In this document: positions 1-7,608 of the stretch, in pieces
Position numbering within the stretch: the first letter of the stretch is position 1
Layout of the letters: every line of letters starts with the position of its first letter
NCBI RefSeq assembly: GCF_047607445.1
Contig: NZ_JBLKRT010000003.1
Location: 1-64,000, forward strand
Direction: 5' to 3'
DNA length: 64,000 bases
Origin: Crystallibacter sulfonylureivorans_A
GTDB taxonomy: Bacteria > Actinomycetota > Actinomycetes > Actinomycetales > Micrococcaceae
Notes under the pieces: model-generated
Told to the model about the DNA's origin: nothing
The model's input: only the letters and a program-made list of their open reading frames with translations
Databases searched by the model: none
Translations under genes and position numbers: made by a program

Positions 1-13
1 ACCGCGTCCCAAG

Positions 14-47
14 AATGACGGCTCCCGCTTTGGCGGGAGCCGTCATT
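14..47. terminator. Strong hairpin at window edge
   Basis: Perfect 15-bp inverted repeat (14-28 with 33-47) around a 4-base loop. It has no T run on the + side. It probably ends transcription of a gene left of the window; no gene lies between it and the window start. Confidence 0.55.
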
Positions 48-182
48 GTCGTGGGAGGCCAGATTGCCTTGCATTCGCAAACCTCAGTCGGACGTCGCCT
101 TGCCCGAAAGCAGGAAGCGCCTGTTCGAGCGGGAGCGGATCGGAACAGAACGGAGTGCAGTGCGTCAGCGCGGTGACATTCT

Positions 183-230
183 GCCCGGGCATCGATGGCC
201 GCCTCCGGCGGCCGCCATCGATGCCCGGGC
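183..230 (-). terminator. Terminator hairpin of the two-part glycosyltransferase gene
   Basis: Bases 183-199 and 214-230 are a perfect 17-bp inverted repeat, with an alternative inner GC hairpin at 197-213. It starts 7 bases past the stop codon of the minus-strand gene, the usual place for a terminator. There is no clear T run. Confidence 0.65.
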
Positions 231-237
231 CAGGCTA

Positions 238-2901
238 TTAGCGCCTTGTGGCAACTTTGCGGGCGCGGCCGAGCGTCCGGCGGCGGACGTGGACCGCGGC
301 CGAAACGATCGTGGAATGCCGCACCATCAGCCTGCGCGCCTGGGGTGATGAAGGGTTGATATCCAGCGCCTGCAGGGCATACTGGCGTCCGACCGACCGG
401 TGCTCCCAGGGCAGGTGTCGTGCCGCCTCGCTCAGGGCGATCCACGGGCGGGCCGACTTCCACCCAACCAACCCGAGGACGTGGATCAGCTGAGCGAACA
501 GGGGCACGGGCAGCTTCCGACGGGCTGATCGCAGCAGTTGGTTCAGCTCGTGCGAGTTGGGTTTCGCGGAGAGAAACCGGGCGGTTGAGGCTATCAGTTC
601 AGAAGTTCTACGGGCTTTGAGGATGCTGACCGCCGGGGCCTGCTGCCGGGCAACAGTGGCGGACAGATCTGTCTCAGCCGCAAAAGCCAGTGCCATGCGC
701 CGCATAAACGCCCTGGCGTCGAATTGATCGAGCCGCTGTTCGAGCGTGTCGTAGTCAGGTTCCGCTTGGAGGACCCTGGCGATAGCTGCCAGTGCTGAAT
801 CGGCATCGTACTCATCGAAGTGCTCGTATCCAGCCACCCCGGCCAGGACTTCGGCCGTTCCAACATGTGAGTACGTCACGATGCGTGCACCGGCCCTGAC
901 TGCTTCCAGCGCTGCCAAGGGCATGGGGTCGTCGGCACTGGAGAGAAAGAAAACGTTGGCCTTGGAGAGGCAGGCTTCCAGCTGGGGCCGAGGGAGCTCT
1001 CCTAGCCAATCGACATGTTCGGAGAGCCGGGTGCCTTCGTTCAACCTTGGGGTCAGGCGTCCTGCCCACTGGAAGCGGTAAGGAAGCTCAAGGGCATGTG
1101 CTGCGTCGGCCACGGCCGAGAACAAAGCAACCCCTTTCCGTTCCTGGACTGTGCCAGCCATCAGGACGGTAACGACTCCCTCAGGATCACTGTTCTTCCG
1201 GCGTTCGATGGAACCGGCCAGGCCGGGCGTAGTGTTCAGCACCACTCGTGTCTTCGCCCCCAGGGCCCGGTACATGGCGGCCTGGCCTTCGGAAACACAG
1301 AGCATTTCGATGTGCGGCAGGACCTTGAGCAGTTGCGCGTGGCGTTCGGGAACACGAGAGCTTTCGTAATCGAAGACCCACTCTGTTTCATGGACGTAGA
1401 CCAGCACACGGGTGCCACGGGTGACCAGCTCGCCGATGATCTCCGAGAAGTTTCTGCTCCGCCAGAACGGGGCGAGGCTGTTGACCAACAGAACCCTGTG
1501 TTTGCGGAGTTCAGTAGCCAATGCCTGGGGCGACAGATATGCACGGGAATCGATGAGGCAGATGGAATTCGCCTGCTCCGGCGTAAGCGTCTTGAGCCCG
1601 GTCAGCAGCGGGATGGCGCTCCCGGTGCGGTAGGAATAGTCGTCGGTCACCACCGCCATGGGGCCACGGGGGAACGGCAGCTCCCGGACCAATACTTCCT
1701 CGGCCGAAACCGGAGCCTTCGGTTGAGGTGCCTCTACCGGCGCGTTCGAAGGCATCGGTGACGCGTTCATGATTTCTGAAACGATCAACTCAGCCGGGTC
1801 TTGAATGCTGGCCACGACATCCCCCATGGAAGCGCCGGCAGCGTTGGAAGGAAATACGCCTGTCGCGGCATAGCGCTTGATAATGAGCGCAAGTTCCTTC
1901 GGGCCCGCCACGTTGCGGACCAACGGATGCTTGATTCGCGGAATGACCGGCTCGATGTCCGGGGAACTGACGAAAATCACGGGGGTGCGCTGCCGTATCG
2001 CGTCAGTGTAGATCGTCGAGTAGAAAGTGACGATGGCGGCCGTTTGATCCTCCCCTTCGCCGTGCTCCCAGCCCCGGGCAGTAGGCGCTACACGACCGGG
2101 GAAGGTTTCGGTCAGCCACTGGAGGTGCTTAGCCGAGCTGGAGGGGTGTGGCTTTACGGTCAACTCGCCGACGCTCGCCAGGGCCCTGGCCACCTGCATC
2201 AGCAGGAACCGGTGTCGCCGTTGAGTGCACTTGCCCTGGTCGGACAATGCTTGGTCCGCGAGCACGAAACGGGGTTTCCCGCTGAACGTCCGCCGGTGCC
2301 GTTCCTGCAGAGCGGCTCCAGCCTGGAAACGGCCGTCATCTGAGGAGCCGAGTGCGCCCGTCACCACTAGGCGTGTATCGAAGTTCTCCTCACGGCCCCG
2401 GATGAACTCTTCCGTCGTTTTGCCCCAAACGCAGACTGAGGACGGCAGCGTGGAACCGTACGACCAATTCTGGTCACGGCGGTGCAGAAACGCGCGCCGG
2501 AAGTAGAAGTGCAGATGACCGTCTTGGATGAGGACGGTACCGGCGATATCCCGAACCGCTTCCATGACCCGCGATCCTCTCACGGAGCGGTCGTTGAACA
2601 GGACGACTACATCGATGCCTTCGGCTTCAGCCCAACTCCGAACCAGATGCGGCAGATCGTCGCGCCAAGTCGACGTACGCCCGAGTCCCTCAAACACATT
2701 GTGAACCGGGTGCTCTGCTCCAACGTCAGCAAGTCCTGCTTTGACCCACTCGAGGGTGACGTTGGTTGGATCAGCCACGAGAGTTTTAACCCGGGTGCCG
2801 TTCGGTAGGCACGCCCATATCTTGGCAGCTAAATGAACGCCGTTACGGTTTTCGAGAAAGAAGGCAACGGTACGATTCGTTCCCCGAGCGAATTGATTCA
2901 T
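238..2901 (-). CDS. Two-part surface-polysaccharide glycosyltransferase
   Basis: An 887-residue protein that looks like two GT-B-type units in one chain. Residues about 10-375 resemble the capsule/teichoic polymerase or UDP-sugar epimerase-like fold, with VKPHPSS near 249 and TFYSTIYTDA near 292. An Ala/Pro linker (about 380-400) leads to a GT4-like half (about 410-750) with MAGTVQERKGV near 581 and the donor-site region DDPMPLAALEAVRAG near 657. The tail (about 780-887) is helical. No signal peptide or membrane segment is seen, so it probably acts in the cytoplasm on a lipid-linked or polymeric acceptor. It is divergent from an O-acetyltransferase gene, which suggests one small cell-surface glycan locus. 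ATG start at 2901; an AGGA lies about 10 bases upstream. The exact substrate cannot be read from the sequence. Confidence 0.75.
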   Translation of the reverse strand: MNQFARGTNRTVAFFLENRNGVHLAAKIWACLPNGTRVKTLVADPTNVTLEWVKAGLADVGAEHPVHNVFEGLGRTSTWRDDLPHLVRSWAEAEGIDVVVLFNDRSVRGSRVMEAVRDIAGTVLIQDGHLHFYFRRAFLHRRDQNWSYGSTLPSSVCVWGKTTEEFIRGREENFDTRLVVTGALGSSDDGRFQAGAALQERHRRTFSGKPRFVLADQALSDQGKCTQRRHRFLLMQVARALASVGELTVKPHPSSSAKHLQWLTETFPGRVAPTARGWEHGEGEDQTAAIVTFYSTIYTDAIRQRTPVIFVSSPDIEPVIPRIKHPLVRNVAGPKELALIIKRYAATGVFPSNAAGASMGDVVASIQDPAELIVSEIMNASPMPSNAPVEAPQPKAPVSAEEVLVRELPFPRGPMAVVTDDYSYRTGSAIPLLTGLKTLTPEQANSICLIDSRAYLSPQALATELRKHRVLLVNSLAPFWRSRNFSEIIGELVTRGTRVLVYVHETEWVFDYESSRVPERHAQLLKVLPHIEMLCVSEGQAAMYRALGAKTRVVLNTTPGLAGSIERRKNSDPEGVVTVLMAGTVQERKGVALFSAVADAAHALELPYRFQWAGRLTPRLNEGTRLSEHVDWLGELPRPQLEACLSKANVFFLSSADDPMPLAALEAVRAGARIVTYSHVGTAEVLAGVAGYEHFDEYDADSALAAIARVLQAEPDYDTLEQRLDQFDARAFMRRMALAFAAETDLSATVARQQAPAVSILKARRTSELIASTARFLSAKPNSHELNQLLRSARRKLPVPLFAQLIHVLGLVGWKSARPWIALSEAARHLPWEHRSVGRQYALQALDINPSSPQARRLMVRHSTIVSAAVHVRRRTLGRARKVATRR

Positions 2902-3358
2902 TGAAGCTGGTCCTTATGTAGCTTTGGTGCCCTAATGCCTAAACGCTGGCAAGACCAACTATCTATGCAGAGCAAATTCGCAGCGATTGTAGCACCGGAA
3001 GATTGACACAAATCCTCATCGAAGAGTGCATCTTTGGAGATGGGATTGTTCATGGCTATCCACCATCCGTGCCCTCTTCCTGCTGTCCCCGTGCCGGACT
3101 CGGCATGATGGCCAACGGCGCGAGGGGCCGGGCTGTCAGGTCCAGCGGGGCTTTGAAGGGTGTTAACTCAAAATTCACTCTGTGTGTGCACATAACGCCT
3201 CAGATTGCGTGTGCCGCACGAAAAGATGATAAACAATGGCGTGAGGCGTCGCTGCTGCTTCCGGTTGGACGATGTAAACAAAGTGATTTCGGTCGGCATA
3301 TGGGAAAGGTCAAAAGATCGCTTATATATCGGGCGCCGTCAACATTCGGAAGGGGTCA
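2902..3358. other. Divergent intergenic region, no gene seen
   Basis: 457 bases between the divergent glycosyltransferase and acetyltransferase genes, visibly richer in A and T than the flanks, especially 2930-3000 and 3165-3350. It must hold both promoters, but I see no clean -35/-10 pair. An open frame from 3003 overlaps the acetyltransferase start and looks non-coding. Confidence 0.5.
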
Positions 3359-4132
3359 TTGTCTTTGGATACGATCAATCATGAGCTATTCGGAATGGAA
3401 CTCGGCAGCCATCCGCTGCCCTCGCATTTGGCAGAAGCCGGCGTGAAGGGGATCTATCCCCAAGACCTAGCAGGGACGCTGACCTCAGAAATCCCTGTCT
3501 CCCTCAACCGGGCACGAATCGGTGGTGCGGTGACGATTGGCATGCTGACGTACGTCGGACCCGGCTGCGAATTGAACAACGTTTCGCTCGGACGATTCTG
3601 TGCCGTTGCACCGAACGTGTTGATCGGTGCGACTGAACATCCGACCGACTGGCTCTCGGTTCACCCATTTCAGTACAACGGGACCCGCCAGTTCAAAGAC
3701 CAGCCGGCCTACGAGGAGATCGCAGCCTCGATTCCATTCGATGGCGGTAAAGGTCCCAGCTATATCGGCAACGACGTTTGGATCGGCGAGGGCGCAGTGG
3801 TCCGCCGCGGCACCCGGATCGGTGACGGGGCAATAGTCGCCGCGAGGGCTGTTGTCTCACGCGATGTCGAGCCGTACACCGTAGTGGCCGGAGTGCCGGC
3901 GCGACCGATCCGCACGCGCTTCTCGGCAGACCTAGTGGCGAGGCTGCTGGCATTGCGCTGGTGGGAGTACGATCTTGCGCCTGTCTCCGGCAGCCTCGAC
4001 TTCAGCGACGCGGAGGCATGTACGCGGCATCTCGAAGAACTCGTTGCCACTCAACGGATTGGGAGGAAGACGCCCCGGTCCCTGAAGCTCAACCGCGCGG
4101 GCAATGAATTCAACGTTCACCCGGCTCCATGA
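3359..4132 (+). CDS. CatB-related (left-handed beta-helix) O-acetyltransferase
   Basis: A 257-residue member of the xenobiotic/CatB-like hexapeptide acetyltransferases, which move acetyl from acetyl-CoA to a hydroxyl. Family marks are the turn repeats VGPGCELNNVSLGRFCAVAP, the segment IGATEHPTDWLSVHPFQ, and the C-terminal coils IGNDVWIGEGAVVRRGTRIG ending in VVAGVPARPIRTRF. The TTG at 3359 is chosen because a GAAGGGG ribosome site lies about 5 bases before it; the next in-frame Met (3395) has none. CatB relatives next to glycosyltransferases usually decorate surface sugars rather than give chloramphenicol resistance; that role here is inference from the divergent neighbour. Confidence 0.85.
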   Translation: MSLDTINHELFGMELGSHPLPSHLAEAGVKGIYPQDLAGTLTSEIPVSLNRARIGGAVTIGMLTYVGPGCELNNVSLGRFCAVAPNVLIGATEHPTDWLSVHPFQYNGTRQFKDQPAYEEIAASIPFDGGKGPSYIGNDVWIGEGAVVRRGTRIGDGAIVAARAVVSRDVEPYTVVAGVPARPIRTRFSADLVARLLALRWWEYDLAPVSGSLDFSDAEACTRHLEELVATQRIGRKTPRSLKLNRAGNEFNVHPAP

Positions 4133-4173
4133 GAACCCTCTAACGGGGGCTCTGAAGCCCGTCGCTGTCTCTG

Positions 4174-5061
4174 CTACTCCGGAATCCGGATCATGCCTTC
4201 CTGGGCGACGGTGGCGACCAGTTCGCCGTCGCGGTTGAAGATCTTGCCGACGGCGAGGCCGCGGGCGCCGGAGGCGCTGGGGGAGGACTGGACGTAGAGC
4301 AGCCAGTCGTCCACCCGCACCGGCCGGTGCCACCACATGGCATGGTCCAGGCTGGCGACGCTCATGTCGGGCGTCACCCAGCTGACGCCATGCTGGCGGA
4401 GGATGGGCTCCAGCAGTGAGTAGTCGCTGCCGAAGGCAAGCGCAGCACGGTGCAGGCCCTGATCGTCGGGCAGCGGGCCTTTGGTCTTCATCCAAACAGC
4501 ATTAACTGCTTGGCGTTCGCCCTTGGCCTGGATGTAGAGGGCGTCCTGGACGTGGCGGATGTCGAACGGCCGGTGGTAGGCCACGTGCTGGGCCACCGGG
4601 TTATCCACCTTGCCCAGCAGATCCGCGGTACTCGGCAGGGTTTCCGGGGCCGGGATGCCGTCCGGGAACGGCTCATGATGTTCCAGTCCCGCGGCGGGCG
4701 TCTGGAAGGAAGCGATCATCGACAGGATCGGCACGCCGTTTTGGTAGGCGTGGGTGCGCCGGGCGGAGAAGGACCGTCCGTCGCGCAGCCGCTCCACGCC
4801 GAAGGTGATCGGCAGGTCGGCGTCGCCGGCACGCAGGAAATAGCCGTGCATAGAGTGGATCGGCCGGTCCGGCTCCACCGTCCTCAGCGCCGCGATGACC
4901 GACTGGGCCAGTACCTGACCGCCAAAGACCCGCCCGCGCGGCTGCTTTTCGGAGACGCCGACGAAGATTTCCTCGTTCGTGTTGGCACCGTCGGCGTCGG
5001 AAAGGTCCAACAGCTCCAGCAACACCGCCGTCGGATCGGCGTGTTCCTCAATGGCGGTCAT
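4174..5061 (-). CDS. tesB: Acyl-CoA thioesterase II
   Basis: A 295-residue double-hotdog thioesterase that hydrolyses medium and long acyl-CoA to fatty acid and CoA. Typical TesB features are RGRVFGGQVLAQS near the N-terminus, SMHGYFLRAGD, RDGRSFSARR, and SVASLDHAMWWHRP with the Asp/His region in the second hotdog. The start at 5061 (MTAIEEH) has GGAGAGCAG directly upstream; the frame is open 22 codons further but without a ribosome site. It is divergent from a second, single-hotdog thioesterase at 5216, so both may serve acyl-CoA turnover. Confidence 0.93.
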   Translation of the reverse strand: MTAIEEHADPTAVLLELLDLSDADGANTNEEIFVGVSEKQPRGRVFGGQVLAQSVIAALRTVEPDRPIHSMHGYFLRAGDADLPITFGVERLRDGRSFSARRTHAYQNGVPILSMIASFQTPAAGLEHHEPFPDGIPAPETLPSTADLLGKVDNPVAQHVAYHRPFDIRHVQDALYIQAKGERQAVNAVWMKTKGPLPDDQGLHRAALAFGSDYSLLEPILRQHGVSWVTPDMSVASLDHAMWWHRPVRVDDWLLYVQSSPSASGARGLAVGKIFNRDGELVATVAQEGMIRIPE

Positions 5062-5215
5062 CTGCTCTCCTTGCCGGTTACCCACGGGTACGAACATCTC
5101 CGACAGTAGTTCGCACCCGTCAACCACTCAACTCCGGCGCGGCTGCAACGCGCAGGAGCAGTCCCGCCCGTCCGGCTGGTTAGTGGCGGCTGCCGCGCTT
5201 TGAGAGGATTGGAGC

Positions 5216-5740
5216 ATGCCTACTGTTCCGCCGAATGCCCCGCGTTTCCCCATCCAGCTACGGTTCAGCGACGTTGATTCCTATGGCCACGTGAACAATG
5301 TGACGTATCTGGAGTACCTGGAAACGGCGCGCGTGCTGCTGCACCAGCTGCGGCCGGAACTTCCGGCAGCTGCCGGTGGGCAATCGGGCGCGACCCTGCG
5401 TGAGCTGGGCGGCACCGACAACCGCACGCTGGTGGGACGGCAGGAAATCGAGTACCGGGTGCCGCTGGACCTTCGGACCGAACCGGTGCATGTGCGCGTG
5501 TGGGTGACCCGGATCGGCAACTCCAGCTTCGACCTGGGCTACGCCGTCGTCGATGAAGACCGGACCGGCACCGTGCATGCGCTGGGTGCGTCGACCATGG
5601 TGCTGGCAGCTGCCGCGACGGGACGGCCGGTGCCGCTGCCCGACGGGTACCGCGCTGCCCTGCAGCTGTGGGCCGGGCCTCCGGTCCCGTTCCGCAACAG
5701 CAGCCAGGCTGCCGGCGCCGGACAAGAGGTTGCCGAGTGA
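5216..5740 (+). CDS. 4-hydroxybenzoyl-CoA thioesterase-family (hotdog) protein
   Basis: A 174-residue single-hotdog protein of the YbgC/4HBT class. The signature FSDVDSYGHVNNVTYLEYLE (residues 17-36) carries the catalytic Asp and the HVNN turn. Later strands hold the QEIEYRVPLDL and RVWVTRIGNSSFDLGY segments. It probably hydrolyses a short or aromatic acyl-CoA; the substrate is unknown. It is translationally coupled to the next gene through a GTGA overlap. Confidence 0.88.
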   Translation: MPTVPPNAPRFPIQLRFSDVDSYGHVNNVTYLEYLETARVLLHQLRPELPAAAGGQSGATLRELGGTDNRTLVGRQEIEYRVPLDLRTEPVHVRVWVTRIGNSSFDLGYAVVDEDRTGTVHALGASTMVLAAAATGRPVPLPDGYRAALQLWAGPPVPFRNSSQAAGAGQEVAE

Positions 5741-6414
5741 CCGCCACTGGAACGCCCGTTCTGCAACTGGCCGATGAACAGGTTGCGGCGGACTTGAAGA
5801 CCTACGTCAGCCGGGCCCGCGCCGCCGGTGAGAGCTCGATCCACCTGCAGGCGTTCGGCAGCGTGCTGGCCGCATACGTCTGTTTGATGCGGCCGCGGAT
5901 CCTCGGCGAGTCGACGCCGACGATCCTGGGCCTGCGGGTCATGCCGCTGGCGGCGCCGGCCGGCGTGGAGGAGACCGTGCCGTTGGCTGCGGTCGGGGAC
6001 CGGCTGGCCAGAATGGGGAATCAGGAAACCGGGCTGCCCGTTCCGCCCACCACGGTGAACGAGTCATGGACCGGGGTGCTGCCGCCGCGCTCTGGCTGGG
6101 AACACGTTGGCGCGCTGGAGTCCGCCGAACTGGAGGAAGCCGCCCGGGAAGGGATCCGGGAGGTCTCCGAAGCGCTGCCGGAGAGTCCGGGGCAGTTGAT
6201 GGTCAACAATGCCCGCGGCACTGTCTGGAGCAGGCCGCTGCCAAGCATCGGCGGGCTGCCGGCCGACGTCGTCATTCCCTCGGGCGCGGCGTTTGCCGCG
6301 CTCACGCTGGGCTTTTTGGACGGGAACCCGGCGGCGGTGTTCCGGAACGGCCGGTGGCTGCGGGTGAGCACCGGCCGCGGGCACGTGCTGGTACGCAGCG
6401 GCGCCTCGCTCTGA
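5737..6414 (+). CDS. Conserved protein of unknown function, coupled to a hotdog thioesterase
   Basis: 225 residues, no family I can name. The GTG at 5737 overlaps the stop of the thioesterase gene (GTGA), so the two are translationally coupled. The frame is open further upstream, but that part only shadows the thioesterase. The sequence is soluble, without signal peptide or membrane segment. It has helical N-terminal, Pro-rich middle (VPPTTVNESWTGVLPPRSGW) and alpha/beta C-terminal parts. The coupling suggests a role linked to acyl-CoA hydrolysis. Confidence 0.8.
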   Translation: MTATGTPVLQLADEQVAADLKTYVSRARAAGESSIHLQAFGSVLAAYVCLMRPRILGESTPTILGLRVMPLAAPAGVEETVPLAAVGDRLARMGNQETGLPVPPTTVNESWTGVLPPRSGWEHVGALESAELEEAAREGIREVSEALPESPGQLMVNNARGTVWSRPLPSIGGLPADVVIPSGAAFAALTLGFLDGNPAAVFRNGRWLRVSTGRGHVLVRSGASL

Positions 6415-6424
6415 GCGGAACTGC

Positions 6425-6952
6425 TTAGGCGCTGTTGACCATCGAGTGGGCGGCGCGTTCGAAGTAGTCCCAGAGCGTCTGCTCGTGGAGCGGCGGCAGG
6501 TCCAGCGAATCGACCGCCCGGCGCATGTGCGAGAGCCAGCGGTCGCGCGCATCGAAGTCCACCTTGAAGGGCTGGTGACGCATCCGCAGCCGCGGGTGGC
6601 CGCGCTGTTCGCTGTAAGTGCCCGGGCCGCCCCAGTACTGCTCGAGGAACATCCGCATCCGGTCCTTGGCCGGTCCCAGGTCCTCCTCGGGGTACATCTT
6701 GCGCAGCACGTCGTCCTCGGCGATGCCGTCGTAGAACACGTCCACCAGTTTCACGAAGGTCTCGTGGCCGCCGACGGCATTGTAGAAGTTGTCCGTGTAC
6801 TCCGGTTGCTTGAACGCGTTCGCGGCCGCCGGGGCCGGCGTCAGGGTGGCCAGCGGCTGGCCGAAGCGGGACGGGATGTCCGCGCCTTCGGCCGGCTGTG
6901 CCGGGGCGGAGGGGGAGGCTGGCTGGGCGGGGTTCTGGGGTGTTTCGGTCAT
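6425..6952 (-). CDS. glbO: Group II truncated haemoglobin
   Basis: Haem protein that binds O2 or NO; 175 residues. The 2/2 globin fold begins near residue 55 (FYNAVGGHETF), with the Tyr in KMYPEEDL, proximal His126 (RGHPRLRMRHQPF) and the Trp139 (RDRWLSHM) characteristic of GlbO. It carries an N-terminal Pro/Ala-rich extension of about 45 residues that most 120-135 residue GlbO proteins lack. The start at 6952 is uncertain: an in-frame ATG at 6988 lies a few bases after the stop of the upstream osmC-like gene. The two genes run in the same direction and are probably cotranscribed. Confidence 0.92.
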   Translation of the reverse strand: MTETPQNPAQPASPSAPAQPAEGADIPSRFGQPLATLTPAPAAANAFKQPEYTDNFYNAVGGHETFVKLVDVFYDGIAEDDVLRKMYPEEDLGPAKDRMRMFLEQYWGGPGTYSEQRGHPRLRMRHQPFKVDFDARDRWLSHMRRAVDSLDLPPLHEQTLWDYFERAAHSMVNSA

Positions 6953-6992
6953 CGATGGTCTCTGTTCGCTGATGCTGTCAGCAACCATTGTC

Positions 6993-7466
6993 TCAGCCGG
7001 GCACAACCACCGCTTCGTGGAGGACGGGGAAGTTCACGCTGCGCGCAATGAAGCAGACCTTGTTGGCGTCCGCATGCAGACGCTGGGCGAGCTCGGACTG
7101 ATCCGGATCGGCGATGGCAACGCGCGGTCGGAGCGTCACGGAGGTGAATTCGCCGCTGCCGTCCCGGTTCAGGCGCAAGGTGCCCTCGGCGTCGTCGTCA
7201 TAACCGGTGACGACGATGCCGTTCTTCACCGCGACATGCAGGTAGGAGAGCATGTGGCACTGCGAGAGCGCGGTCAGCAGCAACTGCTCCGGGTTCCAGC
7301 GGTCCTTGTCGCCGTGGAAGGTCGGATCGGCGGTTCCGGCCAGGTCCGGCAGGCCCGCCGCGCGGACCACGTGGTCGCGCCCGTAGCCGCGGTAGCTGGC
7401 GGTGCCTTCGCCCCGGTTACCGGTCCAGTGGAGCGAAACTGAGTAGTGGTGCTGGGAGAGGTCCAT
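6993..7466 (-). CDS. OsmC-family organic hydroperoxide reductase-like protein
   Basis: 157 residues. OsmC/Ohr proteins reduce organic peroxides with two conserved Cys. Both are present: LLLTALSQCHMLSYLH and ADANKVCFIARSVN. Start 7466 (MDLSQHHYSV) is chosen to match the family N-terminus; upstream codons read as non-coding and the ribosome site is weak. It lies upstream of glbO on the same strand, together a plausible oxidative/nitrosative stress pair. Confidence 0.88.
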   Translation of the reverse strand: MDLSQHHYSVSLHWTGNRGEGTASYRGYGRDHVVRAAGLPDLAGTADPTFHGDKDRWNPEQLLLTALSQCHMLSYLHVAVKNGIVVTGYDDDAEGTLRLNRDGSGEFTSVTLRPRVAIADPDQSELAQRLHADANKVCFIARSVNFPVLHEAVVVPG

Positions 7467-7507
7467 GGGGCCATTAAACCCTGCACGTCCGGGCTGCACC
7501 CGCCGGG

Positions 7508-7608
7508 GTTGCTGTGACCTGCCGCGCCGCGGGGTCAGCGGCGACCCGCCGCGTTGCTGTGACCTGCCGCGCCTGGCGAGCCGCTGTTTCCGCCGCGGGG
7601 TCAGCGGC
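7508..7608. repeat. Interleaved short direct repeats at the end of the DUF6541 gene
   Basis: A 21-bp unit is repeated exactly at 7508-7528 and 7553-7573. A second 17-bp unit is repeated at 7526-7542 and 7592-7608, the last copy covering the stop codon of the DUF6541 gene. The second unit can pair with GCCGCTG at 7580-7586 to form a hairpin, so the cluster may also work as a terminator between convergent or serial minus-strand genes. Confidence 0.7.

Noticed and set aside
3003..3446. 147-residue plus-strand frame upstream of the acetyltransferase
   Set aside because: No ribosome site, no conserved character, and it overlaps the acetyltransferase start.
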